Assembly (NCBI RefSeq): GCF_003841485.1
Contig: NZ_REFY01000005.1
Span: 310,001 to 374,000 of the forward strand
Direction: 5' to 3'
Length of the DNA stretch: 64,000 bases
Origin: Natrarchaeobius halalkaliphilus
GTDB taxonomy: Archaea > Halobacteriota > Halobacteria > Halobacteriales > Natrialbaceae
Shown here: positions 35,652-45,265 of the stretch, one piece after another
Position numbering within the stretch: the stretch's first letter is position 1
Layout of the letters: every line of letters begins with the position of its first letter
Notes under the pieces: generated by a model
The model's input: only the letters and a program-made list of their open reading frames with translations
The model's database searches: none
What the model was told of the DNA's origin: nothing
Translations under genes and position numbers: made by a program

Positions 35652-36912
35652 GGACGACCTCGCCGTCTTTGACGACGGTTTCGACACGATTCACGCCGAA
35701 ACTGTAGGGAACGTGGACGTGTGACGGCGCGTCGAGTACGCAGAGATCGGCGGGCCCGCCGACCTCGAGCCGGCCCGGTCCGTTCGGCCGGTCGATCGCG
35801 GCCGCCGCGTTGCGCGTCGCGCCGATCAACGCCTCCGCGGGCGTCATTCGCATCCCGACGCAGGCGAGCGTCGTGGCGAATCCCATACTGTGGGAGTGAC
35901 AGTTCGGATTGAAATCGGTTGCCAGCGCGACCGGCGCGCCGGCCTCGAGCATGCCGCGAGCGTCGGCGTACTCGGTCCGGAGACCGAACGCCGTGCCGGG
36001 GAGCAACACCGGAACCGTTCCGGCGTCGATCAACGCCCGGACGTCGTCCGAGGTGGCGTTGAGCAGGTGATCCGCGCTGGTCGCACCGACGTCGGCCGCG
36101 AGCTGTGTCCCTCCCAGGTGGACGAACTCCTCGGCGTGGGCCTTCGGTGACAGTCCGCGCTCCCGTCCCGCCTCGAGGATTCGGCGGGATTGGGCGACGT
36201 CGAAGACGTCCTCCTCGCAGAAGACGTCACAGAACTCCGCGACGCCCTGATCCGCGACGGCGGGGAGTTGCTCGTCGACCACCTCGTCGACGTACTCGTC
36301 GGTGTCCCGGTCCTCCGGGACGGCGTGAGCACCCATGTACGTCGCGACGAGATCGATCGGATGTCGCTCGTTGGCCCGATCGATCACCTCGAGCATCCGA
36401 AGTTCGGTTTCCGTATCGAGTCCGTAACCGGATTTGACCTCGACGGTCGTCGAGCCGTGGGCGAGCATGAGATCGAGGTGATCGAGGAGGTTCGCGAGAA
36501 GGGTTTCAGTGTCGGCTTCGCGAGTGGCCCGGACCGTTCGAAGGATCCCGCCGCCCTCGGCCATAATCTCCTGGTAGCTCTTGCCGCGGAGCTTCGCTTC
36601 GAACTCGTCGGATCGGTCCCCGGCGAACACCGCGTGGGTGTGGGGATCGACGAACCCCGGCTGAACGGTCTTTCCGGCCGCGTCGATCGCCGTCGCAGCG
36701 TTCTCCGGCGGGTAGTCGCGGGTGACCGTCGCTGTCTCACCGACGGCCGCGATCTCGCCGTCGACGACCGCCACCGCGCCGTCCGCGATGGTCTCGAGGC
36801 CGGCTGCCGGCCCCGCATCGTCTGCGTCGCTGACGGCTGCGACCTCCGCCGCGCCGTGGACGACGAACTGGAGATCGGTCACGCCGATCGTCCCCCGGTC
36901 ATCGGTCGTCAC
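35644..36912 (-). CDS. hutI: Imidazolonepropionase
   Basis: The 422-residue amidohydrolase opens imidazolone-5-propionate to N-formimino-L-glutamate, the third step. It has the metal pair and substrate loop [77 protein letters not shown], and [11 protein letters not shown] with a metal Asp. It begins with GTG at 36912, inside the end of hutU (14-base overlap). That tight fit leaves no space for a hutG gene, which I recall in this position in other haloarchaeal hut operons. Confidence 0.95.
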   Translation of the reverse strand: MTTDDRGTIGVTDLQFVVHGAAEVAAVSDADDAGPAAGLETIADGAVAVVDGEIAAVGETATVTRDYPPENAATAIDAAGKTVQPGFVDPHTHAVFAGDRSDEFEAKLRGKSYQEIMAEGGGILRTVRATREADTETLLANLLDHLDLMLAHGSTTVEVKSGYGLDTETELRMLEVIDRANERHPIDLVATYMGAHAVPEDRDTDEYVDEVVDEQLPAVADQGVAEFCDVFCEEDVFDVAQSRRILEAGRERGLSPKAHAEEFVHLGGTQLAADVGATSADHLLNATSDDVRALIDAGTVPVLLPGTAFGLRTEYADARGMLEAGAPVALATDFNPNCHSHSMGFATTLACVGMRMTPAEALIGATRNAAAAIDRPNGPGRLEVGGPADLCVLDAPSHVHVPYSFGVNRVETVVKDGEVVHG

Positions 36913-38638
36913 GCATCGGAACGGCGACGTTCGACTGCTGGGCTTCGTCTACGGCATCCTCGTACCCCGCGTCGGCGTGTCTGATGACGCCCATTCCCGG
37001 ATCCGTGGTGAACACGCGACGGGCCTTCTTCGCGGCGAGTTCCGTGCCGTCGAGGACGACGTGATTGTTCGCGTGCAGCGAGTTCCCGATTCCGACGCCG
37101 CCACCGTCGTGGACGCTAACGATGTCGGCACCGGCGGCACAGTTGACCAGCGCATTCAGGATCGGCCAGTCGGCAACGGCGTCCGTGCCGTCGCGCATGT
37201 CCTCGGTTTCACGGAACGGGCTCGCGACGCTTCCCGCGTCGAGGTGGTCGCGCGTGACGACGACCGGCGCGGCGATCTCGCCCTCGGAGACGAGTTCGTT
37301 GATCCGAAGGGCGAATCTGGCACGTTCGGTGAGGCCGTCGTCGTGGCCGTCGGTGCTGTAGCCGAGCCAGCAGACCCGACTCGGCAGGCCCTGGAACTGT
37401 ACTTGCTCCTGGGCGAGATCGATCCAGCGGCTGAGGTGTTCTTTCTCCGGGAACAACTCGAGGACGGCCTCGTCAGTTCGGTAGATATCCTCCGGATCGC
37501 CCGATAGCGCGGCCCAGCGGAACGGACCCTTGCCGCGACAGAACTGCGGACGGATGTACGCCGGAACGAATCCGGGGAAATCGAACGCGTCGTCCCGATC
37601 GAACGCGTCCTGGACCTGTCCACGGATGTTGTTCCCGTACTCGAATGCGATCGCGCCTCGTTCTTGAAGCTCGAGGATGCCGTCGACGTGGCGCTCCATC
37701 GTCTCCAGGCTCTTCGCCCTGTACGTCTCGGGGTCTTCCTCGCGGAGGTCGTCGGCTTCCTCGACCGCGTATCCCGACGGGTAGTACCCCTCCAGAGCGT
37801 CGTGGGCGCTGGTCTGGTCGGTGATCACGTCCGGAACGAACTCCCGCTCGAGCAGTCCCTCGAGCAAATCGGCTGCGTTGACGTGAACGCCGACGCTGTA
37901 GGGTTCGTTCGCCGCCGCGGCCTCCTCGGCGCGTTCGATGGCCTCGTCGATGTCGTCGGTCTTTTCCATACAGTAGCCCGTCTCGATGCGGCGATCGATC
38001 CGGGTCTCGTCGACCTCGGCCGCGATGCAGACGCCCTCGTTCATCGTGACCGCAAGCGGCTGTGCCCCGCCCATTCCGCCGAGGCCGGCGGTGACGGTGA
38101 TCGTTCCCGAGAGATCGCCGTCGAAGTTCTGGCGAGCCAGTTCCGCGAGCGTCTCGAAGGTTCCCTGGATGATTCCCTGAGTCCCGATGTACGCCCACGA
38201 GCCGGCCGTCATCTGGCCGTACATGATCTTTCCCTCGGCCTCGAGTTCGTGGAAGTGCTCCCAGTCGTCCCACTTCCCGACGAGGTTCGAGTTCGCGATG
38301 AGAACGCGCGGTGCCATCTCGTGGGTCCGGAATCGGCCGACCGGCTTGCCCGACTGAACGAGCAGCGTCTCGTCGTCGTCGAGATCTCGAAGCTCCCCGA
38401 GGATCGCATCGTAGGCGTCCCAGCTTCGAGCAGCCCGTCCGGAACCGCCGTAAACGACGAGGTTTTCGGGATCCTCACCGACCTCCGGATCGAGGTTGTT
38501 GTTGAGCATCCGGAGCGCCGCCTCCTGGCGCCAACCCTCACACTCGAGGTCGGTGCCGGTCGGCGCACCCTGATACTCCCGCCACTGCTCGCTCGGCGTG
38601 CCGCGATCGAAATCCGCCGTTTGTTGGTTCTCGGCCAT
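36899..38638 (-). CDS. hutU: Urocanate hydratase
   Basis: The 579-residue NAD-dependent enzyme adds water to urocanate, giving imidazolone propionate. It is recognisable from end to end: [30 protein letters not shown] in the form [34 protein letters not shown] (the NAD loop), [36 protein letters not shown] and [17 protein letters not shown]. Its length is slightly above the bacterial form (about 555). It leads the hut operon. The start ATG 38638 is chosen over an upstream in-frame codon at 38668. The promoter region lies between it and the divergent regulator at 38721. Confidence 0.96.
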   Translation of the reverse strand: MAENQQTADFDRGTPSEQWREYQGAPTGTDLECEGWRQEAALRMLNNNLDPEVGEDPENLVVYGGSGRAARSWDAYDAILGELRDLDDDETLLVQSGKPVGRFRTHEMAPRVLIANSNLVGKWDDWEHFHELEAEGKIMYGQMTAGSWAYIGTQGIIQGTFETLAELARQNFDGDLSGTITVTAGLGGMGGAQPLAVTMNEGVCIAAEVDETRIDRRIETGYCMEKTDDIDEAIERAEEAAAANEPYSVGVHVNAADLLEGLLEREFVPDVITDQTSAHDALEGYYPSGYAVEEADDLREEDPETYRAKSLETMERHVDGILELQERGAIAFEYGNNIRGQVQDAFDRDDAFDFPGFVPAYIRPQFCRGKGPFRWAALSGDPEDIYRTDEAVLELFPEKEHLSRWIDLAQEQVQFQGLPSRVCWLGYSTDGHDDGLTERARFALRINELVSEGEIAAPVVVTRDHLDAGSVASPFRETEDMRDGTDAVADWPILNALVNCAAGADIVSVHDGGGVGIGNSLHANNHVVLDGTELAAKKARRVFTTDPGMGVIRHADAGYEDAVDEAQQSNVAVPMRDDR

Positions 38639-38690
38639 AGATAGTGAGTCATTCCCAAGGACACTCAACCCTGTTCCGCCTAGCGGCGGG

Positions 38691-38699
38691 TTTTAAATA
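38691..38699 (+). promoter_or_regulatory. TATA box of HTH-10 regulator copy 2
   Basis: TTTTAAATA is centred 26 bases before ATG 38721, indicating a leaderless start there. The same 82-base divergent region must also hold the hutU promoter, so any operator here could control both. Confidence 0.5.
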
Positions 38700-38720
38700 G
38701 TACGGGTGAAAGATACGGCT

Positions 38721-39374
38721 ATGACACTGTACGAAGCGACGTTTCGAGTCGCCCACGAGAGTGCATACGCCGAACTCACCGAGGGACGAGATCTTCGCCT
38801 CGACATGTGGTGTAACGACCACTGTGACATGATCCGAGCGTCGGGAACCGACCACGACGTGTTGATCGATCGTCTCGAGGCACACGTTGGAATCAGGGAC
38901 ATGTACCGGGAAGACGAACGGCTGCTGCTCATTACGAACGACTGTCTGCGATCACACCAGGAGCCCCTGATCGAAGCCTACCTGAGCGAACACGGCTGTT
39001 TACTGTGGCCGCCACAGCAATACGAGCACGGACAGCTGCTCGTTCGAGTGCTCGCGCTGACCGAGAGTAGTCTCTCCGAACTCTATCAACAGCTCGTCGA
39101 CGACTTTCCGGTCACCGTCGAATCGAAGCTTCGACGGACCCACGACGTCCTCGATAACATCGTCGATCAGTCACACTCGGTGACCGCCGGATTGACGAAC
39201 CGACAGACGGAAGCGCTCATCGCCGCCCACGAATACGGATTCTACGAGATTCCGCGGGACAATACGTCCGAAGAGATCGCAACACACCTCGACCTCAGTC
39301 GGAGAACGTTCGAAGAGCACCTTCGACGAGCCGAAGGAAAAATCGTCAGTGAAGTCCTCTCGGAAATCGATTGA
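38721..39374 (+). CDS. HTH-10 (Bat-type) transcriptional regulator, copy 2
   Basis: The 217-residue protein is a paralogue of the one at 33298. It shows LDMWCNDHCDMIRASG in the N-terminal part and the HTH-10 domain LTNRQTEALIAAHEYGFYEI, EIATHLDLSRRTFEEHLRRA at the C terminus. It is divergent from hutU, only 82 bases away, making it the most probable direct regulator of histidine catabolism. Whether it activates or represses cannot be read. A GTG at 38706 would add five residues. Confidence 0.88.
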   Translation: MTLYEATFRVAHESAYAELTEGRDLRLDMWCNDHCDMIRASGTDHDVLIDRLEAHVGIRDMYREDERLLLITNDCLRSHQEPLIEAYLSEHGCLLWPPQQYEHGQLLVRVLALTESSLSELYQQLVDDFPVTVESKLRRTHDVLDNIVDQSHSVTAGLTNRQTEALIAAHEYGFYEIPRDNTSEEIATHLDLSRRTFEEHLRRAEGKIVSEVLSEID

Positions 39375-39398
39375 CCTCTCGGAAGTCACAAACGACGG

Positions 39399-39474
39399 CG
39401 AGCGAGAGCACTGGGGGAACGAGACACGAGCACTGGGGGGAGCGAGACACGAGCGCTGGGACAGCGAGACATAG
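39399..39474. repeat. Degenerate tandem repeat, about 22 bases x 3
   Basis: CGAGACACGAGCACTGGGGG is followed by CGAGACACGAGCGCTGGGAC and a third partial unit, with a diverged first unit GCGAGAGCACTGGGGGAA before them. It lies just after the stop of the HTH-10 gene. Confidence 0.6.
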
Positions 39475-39476
39475 AT

Positions 39477-39512
39477 GATACGAACTGCCGTACCTACCGG
39501 TGCAACCGCGGG
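39477..39512. repeat. Dispersed palindromic element, left arm only
   Basis: GATACGAACTGCCGTACC followed by TACCGGTGCAACCGCGGG matches the left arm of the palindrome at 53821. No right arm follows. Confidence 0.45.
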
Positions 39513-39601
39513 AGTTCGGAACTGAGTGACGCCAGCCCGCCCACTGTCCGCGCGATACTCGATCGGTCAAGAAAAACGCTACAATGCGTATTGTCGCCGC
39601 G

Positions 39602-40810
39602 TTAGGCCGTGATCTGTGAGAACTCCTCGAACCAGCCTGAACTGTGTTCGGCAAAGAGATCCAGATCGGTCTCGAGAAGCTGGTCGAAGTCCTCCTGCGT
39701 CGTCGGGAACGCCGTATCGCCTTGCATCCACTCGAGCGGTTCGATGTTCTGGTTGAGCATCGGAACCTGGAGGTGCTCCATCCAACTCTGTTGGACGTCC
39801 TCTCGCAGTGCCGTGTTGATGAACTCTTGTCCCCAGTAGAGCTGTGACTCGTCCTGGTTTCGCGGCGTGTACATCCCGTCCATACGGACTGTCGCACCCT
39901 CCTCAGGTATGATCCAGTCCACCGGTTCACCGTCGTCCTGTGCGGCGACGATATTATTGGGTAGGTACGCCATCGCGTAGGCGACCTGGCCCTCTCGAAG
40001 CGTCTGTCCCAGCGACTGATCGGTTCCGAGGTACCCGAGGTTCGGCTCGAGGTCGCGAGCGAGGTCCCACGCCGGCTCCATCTCGTCTGCGGGACCCAGT
40101 TCGGTATCGCTGAGTTCTGCAAGCACCGAAATCAGCCCGCCACCTGGCGGATCGTTGTACGCTCCGAGCATGTCCTCGTACATCGGATCCCAGAGTTCGT
40201 CCCAGGAGCTGACGGGTTCACTGTCGCCCGTGAGGTCCTCGACGACGTCCTCGTTGTAACACAGGGCGTAGGTGTACGGATACAGGTTGATGTACGGGAG
40301 ATCACCGTCGATGTCCGGCCTTGCCATATCCTGGGCCTGATCGATGTTCGGTACGATGTCAGGGTTGAGATCCGCGGCCAGACCCTGTCGGTAGGACGTA
40401 TGAATTGTCGTGTTGAGGTCCCAGACGACCGTTATCGGCGGCTCTCGATCTTGCTGAACCGCCGTTCGGATGTCACCCCGCATCACCGGACCGTCCGTGT
40501 TATCGTATACGACGTCGATGTCCGTTTCGTCCGTGAACACCTCACCGACGTTCGCAGCCAGACTCTCTTCCCAGACACCACCCCAGGCCCGGACGGTTAT
40601 TTGATCCGGTTTCTCCGGTTCTTCGCTGTCGGGTTGTGTCTGTTCCCCCGAGTCATCACCGCCGTTGCCGTCGCCGTTTCCATCGCCACCCAGACAGCCT
40701 GCGACACTCGTTCCAACGACCGTTGCCCCACCGGCCAGCATGGCCCGCCTCGAGACCAGTTGCCGCCGCGTTTCGGATAGCAGACTCTCCGCCTTGTTAT
40801 TTGCACACAC
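39602..40810 (-). CDS. ABC substrate-binding lipoprotein, PotD-like, tandem copy A
   Basis: The 402-residue binding protein has a Tat lipoprotein signal (VSRRAMLAGGATVVGTSVAG, then Cys) and a Gly/Asn/Asp linker. The mature part resembles polyamine-type family 1 binding proteins (ITVRAWGGVWEESLAANVGE; FTDETDIDVVYDNT). By comparison with copy B, translation most likely starts at GTG 40810 (Val-Cys-Ala-Asn), not at the upstream GTG 40822. It would sit on the outer face of the membrane. No permease is adjacent; the nearest matching permeases are at 50744-52547. The ligand is unknown; a polyamine is only one possibility. Confidence 0.9.
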   Translation of the reverse strand: MCANNKAESLLSETRRQLVSRRAMLAGGATVVGTSVAGCLGGDGNGDGNGGDDSGEQTQPDSEEPEKPDQITVRAWGGVWEESLAANVGEVFTDETDIDVVYDNTDGPVMRGDIRTAVQQDREPPITVVWDLNTTIHTSYRQGLAADLNPDIVPNIDQAQDMARPDIDGDLPYINLYPYTYALCYNEDVVEDLTGDSEPVSSWDELWDPMYEDMLGAYNDPPGGGLISVLAELSDTELGPADEMEPAWDLARDLEPNLGYLGTDQSLGQTLREGQVAYAMAYLPNNIVAAQDDGEPVDWIIPEEGATVRMDGMYTPRNQDESQLYWGQEFINTALREDVQQSWMEHLQVPMLNQNIEPLEWMQGDTAFPTTQEDFDQLLETDLDLFAEHSSGWFEEFSQITA

Positions 40811-40937
40811 AGTTATCCACACCCCTTGTTCTGATCCAAATGTCTTAACCGTTTTGGCGAAATCAAGAACCGTTGCTGGGGAAACGTCGATGGAAAACGA
40901 GGGAGTCCGTCCCTCGAGTAAAAATCAGACGGCTGCG

Positions 40938-42146
40938 TTAGGCCGTGATCTGTGAAAACTCCTCGAACCAGCCGGAACTGTGTTCAGCGTAGACGTCCAG
41001 GTCGGTGGTGAGAAGCTGGTCGAACTCTTCTTGTGACGTCGGGAACGCCGGATCGTCATCCATCCACTCGAGCGGATCGATGTTCTGGTGCAGCATAGGC
41101 ACCTGCAGTTCTTCCATCCAGTTTTGCTGTACGTCTTCTTCCAGAGCCGTGTTGATGAATCGTTGTCCCCAGTACTGTTGCGATTCGTCCAGGTTGCGTG
41201 GCGTGTACATGCTGTCCATTCGAACCAGCGCTCCTTCCTCGGGGATGGTCCAATCGACCGGTACCCCATCGTCCTTTGGAGCCACGATATTGTTCGGCAA
41301 GTACGCCATTGCGTAGGCGATCTGTTCTTCCTGGAGTACCTGTCCCAGGGATTGGTCAGTTCCGAGATACCCGATATTGGGTTCGAGCTCACGAGCGAGA
41401 TCCCACGCCGGCTCCATCTCGTCGGCAGGACCGGGTTCGGTGTCGGAAAGTTCCGCGAGTACCGGAATGAGTCCATCACCAGGTGGGTCGTTGTACGCAC
41501 CCAGCATGTCCTCGTACTGTGAGTCCCAGAGCTCGTCCCAGGAGTCCACGGGCTCTCTGTCACCCGTGAGATCCTCCAGTACGTCCTCGTTGTAACACAG
41601 CGCGTAGGTGTACGAGTAGAGGTTGACGTACGGCAGATCCCCGTCGACGTCGGGTCGTGCCGAATCGCTCATCTGATCGGTGTTCGTGACGACCTCAGGG
41701 TCGAGGGGCGCAGCTAACTCCTGACGGTAGGACGTATGAGTTATCGTATTCAGATCCCAGACGACGGTGATCGGTGGTTCACGATCCTGTTGAATCGCCG
41801 TTCGGATATCCCCACGCATGACCGGACCATCCGTGTTGTCGTAGACGACGTCGATGCCCGTTTCGTCCGTGAATACCTCTCCGACGTTCGATTCGAGGCT
41901 GTCCTGCCAGATCCCACCCCAGGCGCGGACGGTTATTTGATCCGGTTTCTCCGGTTCTTCGCTGTCGGGTTGCGTCTGTTCCCCCGAGTCATCACCGCCG
42001 TTACCGTTACCGTTTCCGTCGCCACCCAGACAACCCGCGATACTCGTTCCAACGACCGTTGCCCCACCGGCCAACATGGTCCGCCTCGAGACCGGTTGCC
42101 GCCGCGTTTCGGATGGTGTATTTCCCACCACATCATTTGCACACAT
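40938..42146 (-). CDS. ABC substrate-binding lipoprotein, PotD-like, tandem copy B
   Basis: This protein has exactly the same length (402 residues) as copy A and is nearly collinear with it: both end SSGWFEEFSQITA and share identical stretches such as GGDDSGEQTQPDSEEPEKPD. The DNA is also close, so this is a fairly recent tandem duplication. Signal: VSRRTMLAGGATVVGTSIAG, then Cys. Start ATG 42146, with a TATA-like GATTAAG about 35 bases upstream, conserved in copy A. Changes cluster in short patches (for example residues near the ligand cleft), so the two may differ in specificity or expression. Confidence 0.9.
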   Translation of the reverse strand: MCANDVVGNTPSETRRQPVSRRTMLAGGATVVGTSIAGCLGGDGNGNGNGGDDSGEQTQPDSEEPEKPDQITVRAWGGIWQDSLESNVGEVFTDETGIDVVYDNTDGPVMRGDIRTAIQQDREPPITVVWDLNTITHTSYRQELAAPLDPEVVTNTDQMSDSARPDVDGDLPYVNLYSYTYALCYNEDVLEDLTGDREPVDSWDELWDSQYEDMLGAYNDPPGDGLIPVLAELSDTEPGPADEMEPAWDLARELEPNIGYLGTDQSLGQVLQEEQIAYAMAYLPNNIVAPKDDGVPVDWTIPEEGALVRMDSMYTPRNLDESQQYWGQRFINTALEEDVQQNWMEELQVPMLHQNIDPLEWMDDDPAFPTSQEEFDQLLTTDLDVYAEHSSGWFEEFSQITA

Positions 42147-42340
42147 GGTCAACAACTATTCCTTTTGTTGCCGATTGCTTAATCTTTTCGGGAAAGCAGA
42201 TATGGTGTTCGAGAGGAATGCCTCGTTGATATAAATAGTTCGGCTCTGTCATAAACAGATTGACTTTTGTATGAGGATTGCTAGAGTGAATACGTTCACC
42301 GCAAGCAGTGTGACGAGCAATCTGCGACACATTATTATAA

Positions 42341-43585
42341 ATGATCGAAAGTGAGATAAGCAGAGATCGAATGCAACGTCGGCTAGATAGGCTCTGGGAG
42401 ATCGGAAAGACCGACCGCGGCGGGGTAACACGCCTCGCGTACTCCGAAGAAGAAAACGACGCCTTCGAGTACGTTCTCGAGGAGATCTCTGCGATCGATT
42501 CGATGGCCGTCGAAGAGGACTCGATTGGAAACGTCTTCGCGACGACAGCACCAGAGGCCTCCGAATCGCTCTATCTCGGAAGTCATCTCGACTCCGTGTT
42601 CAACGGGGGACGGTTGGACGGGACGCTGGGCGTCGTCGCCGCCCTCGAGGCGATCGAGGCCGTCGAGGCCAGTGACGAAGAGCCGGAGATTCCGCCGACG
42701 CTCGTTCTTTTTCGCGCGGAAGAATCCGCACGGTTCGGTCAGGCGATGATCGGAAGCAGGGGCGCACTCGGCCTGTTGACGACGGAGGATTTTTCGGTCG
42801 TCGATCAGAGCAACGTTCCGCTGTGGCGTGCGATGCAAGAAGCCGGATTTCAGCCCGAAAACCTTTCGGAACCGACGCTCGATCTGAATCGGATCGCGGG
42901 CTTTCTCGAACTCCACATCGAGCAAGGTCGCGTCCTCGATGAAACGTCGACCAACGTCGGCGTCGTCTCGAGCATTCGAGCGCCAGTTCGGTATCGCTTC
43001 GAAGTGCTCGGAGATTACGATCACTCGGGTGCAACGCCGATGAGCATGCGTCGCGATGCGATCGCCGGGGCGGCGGAGATGATAACCGCCGTCGAAGAAA
43101 TCGGGATCGAATTCGACCAAGACGGAGATATCGTCACGACGGTCGGGGATATCACGGTCTCAGAGGGCGCGATCAACAAGGTCTGCGGGGAGCTTTCGTT
43201 CCCGGTGGACGTTCGGAGCAACGACCGTCAGTTTCGCGACCGGATCGAAGAACGGATCGTCAGCAGCCTCGAAGCGATCGCTGAGGACCGAGATCTCGTA
43301 CTGAACACCGAGTGTATCAACCAGACCGATCCAGTCGAACTCGACGAGGACATGATGGAACACCTCCTCGAGACCGCCGAGTCGATCGGAACGTCGTATC
43401 GTCGGCTCCCGAGTGGCGGCGGCCACGACGCGATGAACGTACAGCGGCTAAACATCCCGACTGGAATGCTCTTCGTCCCGAGCGTCGACGGGGTCAGTCA
43501 CAATCCTGCGGAGGAAACGAGCGAAGACGCGATCGAGGACGCCGCAACCGTTTTCGCACGGTCGATCGTCGACGGCGTTCCCTGA
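42341..43585 (+). CDS. M20-family amidohydrolase (allantoate / N-carbamoyl-amino acid type), second copy
   Basis: The 414-residue enzyme has the AllC/HyuC motifs: LGSHLDSVFNGGRLDGTLGV, FRAEESARFG (one Glu of the usual E-E-E run replaced by Ala), LELHIEQGRVLD, DHSGATPMSMRRDA, and VSHNPAEE. The metal His, Asp and Glu residues are present. It is the same length as the copy at 19148 but clearly divergent from it. It is divergent from binding protein copy B and followed by a Pot-type ATPase, so it may process the imported compound by releasing ammonia from an amide or carbamoyl group. Confidence 0.88.
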   Translation: MIESEISRDRMQRRLDRLWEIGKTDRGGVTRLAYSEEENDAFEYVLEEISAIDSMAVEEDSIGNVFATTAPEASESLYLGSHLDSVFNGGRLDGTLGVVAALEAIEAVEASDEEPEIPPTLVLFRAEESARFGQAMIGSRGALGLLTTEDFSVVDQSNVPLWRAMQEAGFQPENLSEPTLDLNRIAGFLELHIEQGRVLDETSTNVGVVSSIRAPVRYRFEVLGDYDHSGATPMSMRRDAIAGAAEMITAVEEIGIEFDQDGDIVTTVGDITVSEGAINKVCGELSFPVDVRSNDRQFRDRIEERIVSSLEAIAEDRDLVLNTECINQTDPVELDEDMMEHLLETAESIGTSYRRLPSGGGHDAMNVQRLNIPTGMLFVPSVDGVSHNPAEETSEDAIEDAATVFARSIVDGVP

Positions 43586-43888
43586 CGGAAACTGCTGTAT
43601 CGGGTTCCAGTACAGCCCAGGGCGGGAAACCGTTGTACAAACTGTTACGGCGATACGTACCAGTCAGGAGCGAGACGGCCCGTGAATCGTCACGCGACTG
43701 TATCGGATGTAATCGCTGAAGGCAGCCGGGGTATCGTGTCGGATACCGGTCGAATTCCCGTCGGTTGTACTACTGAGGTCATTTTCAATTCCGACTGGCG
43801 TGTAATACGTCTCGAGATGCCAACGAACCGGGGCGTAATGCGTGTCGATTTGCCAAAGATATATATGTGCCTCTGGAAATCCAATAGT
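43586..43888. other. Intergenic gap before the Pot-type ATPase
   Basis: A 303-base gap. It includes a weak, degraded match to the dispersed palindrome near 43619-43672 (CGGTTGTACAAACTGTTACG) and the ATPase promoter. The downstream frame is open back to 43682, but that part has no protein character. Confidence 0.45.
43859..43866 (+). promoter_or_regulatory. TATA box of the Pot-type ATPase
   Basis: ATATATAT is centred 26-27 bases before ATG 43889, the leaderless spacing, which decides the start among several in-frame codons. Confidence 0.55.
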
Positions 43889-45040
43889 ATGGACATGGAT
43901 GCGACTGAGCCCCAGGCAACAAGCGCGTCGGAATCAAACGCGAGCGAGGCGGACCGCGACGTCGCCGTTCAAATCGCTAATGTGACCAAGGAGTACGGTG
44001 ACGTTACCGCCGTCGACGACGTTTCGCTGAATGTTCGCGACGAAGAGTTCCTGACCTTGCTCGGACCGAGCGGTGCCGGAAAAACGACGCTGTTGCACAT
44101 GATCGCTGGCTTCGTGACGCCGACACGAGGAACGATCAATATCGACGACGTCGACGTCACACACAAACCACCGTACGAACGGAATATCGGGATGGTTTTC
44201 CAGAGCATGGCGCTTTTCCCGCACATGACCGTCGGGGAAAACATCGCCTTCCCGCTGAAGATGCGTCGGTTCGATCACGATAGGATCGACGAGCGCGTCC
44301 AGGAGATGCTCGATCTCATTCGACTGCCGGAGATCAGAGACCGCAACGTCGCTGAACTCTCCGGCGGACAACAACAGCGGGTTGCGATCGCACGAGGGCT
44401 CGCGTTCAAGCCGTCGCTACTCCTACTCGACGAGCCGCTGAGTTCGCTCGATAAGAAGCTTCGCGAAGAGATGCGAGAGGAGTTGCTCCGGATTCACCGC
44501 GAAGCGGAGGTGACGACGGTTCACGTGACGCACAATCAGGAAGAAGCGCTCACGATGGCGGATCGGATCGCAGTGATCAAAGAAGGAGAGATCGCCCAGC
44601 ACTCGTCCGTCCAGAAGATGTACTCGAGGCCGAATTCGGCGTTCGTTGCCGATTTCGTCGGGAACACCAACATGCTACCGGGTCACGTGGCGACGGTGAA
44701 CGAACAACGGTTCAGTGTGGATTTCGGGGACGACATCGTTTCGACCTGCCAGCCGAGTGTCGTCGACACCGATCCAGTCGCGGACGATCAGGTGACGGTC
44801 GGTGTCCGGTACGAACAGGTTCAGATCGACGAGCGACTCGATACCGACAACGCCTACAACGCGACGGTCAGCGACGTCATCTTCATGGGCGACGTCATCA
44901 ACTACAAAGCGGAGATAGACAGCCTCGGCGTCGAGGTCAACATCAGTGAGCTCAACTCCAAAGACGTCGATGTCTTCGAGCGGGGAGACGCCGTACAGGT
45001 CGGCTGGGAAGACGACGATACGCTCGTCTACTCCTCCTGA
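43889..45040 (+). CDS. ABC transporter ATP-binding protein, PotA-like
   Basis: The 383-residue ATPase has Walker A GPSGAGKTT, Q-loop GMVFQSMALFPHM, signature LSGGQQQR, Walker B LLLLDEP, and switch HVTHNQEE, followed by a TOBE domain with TVGVRYEQVQI. This matches the spermidine/putrescine (PotA) group. It should energise the permeases at 50744-52547, although separated from them by the second molybdenum hydroxylase operon on the opposite strand. The N-terminal 25 residues are an acidic, Ser/Ala-rich leader. Confidence 0.93.
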   Translation: MDMDATEPQATSASESNASEADRDVAVQIANVTKEYGDVTAVDDVSLNVRDEEFLTLLGPSGAGKTTLLHMIAGFVTPTRGTINIDDVDVTHKPPYERNIGMVFQSMALFPHMTVGENIAFPLKMRRFDHDRIDERVQEMLDLIRLPEIRDRNVAELSGGQQQRVAIARGLAFKPSLLLLDEPLSSLDKKLREEMREELLRIHREAEVTTVHVTHNQEEALTMADRIAVIKEGEIAQHSSVQKMYSRPNSAFVADFVGNTNMLPGHVATVNEQRFSVDFGDDIVSTCQPSVVDTDPVADDQVTVGVRYEQVQIDERLDTDNAYNATVSDVIFMGDVINYKAEIDSLGVEVNISELNSKDVDVFERGDAVQVGWEDDDTLVYSS

Positions 45041-45093
45041 GATCGTCCACAAATCGTCTCGTCGAACGCCCTCGAGGTATCCTGATTCGATAA

Positions 45094-45107
45094 CGGTCTG
45101 CAGACCG
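45094..45107. promoter_or_regulatory. Perfect 14-base palindrome
   Basis: CGGTCTGCAGACCG lies between the convergent ATPase and [2Fe-2S] subunit genes. It resembles the outer end of the dispersed palindrome (ACGGTCTGCTGTAA / CAGACCGT) and may be a minimal remnant, or part of a termination hairpin. Confidence 0.35.
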
Positions 45108-45265
45108 AGGACGGTATCCGTGGAAGGTACAGTCCCCGAGTGTGGGTTCGAATCGTTCTCAGTATCGATAGTAATCGAACGTTGGATACACGTGATAACG
45201 ATGACTCCAGGTCGAACTCCCCGACGTTCGCGACAACCAGACAAGACGAATCAGTTTCGACCGCT

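Noticed and set aside
39399-39474. CRISPR-like repeat array
   Set aside because: Units are adjacent without unique spacers, degenerate, and only three in number; no cas genes.
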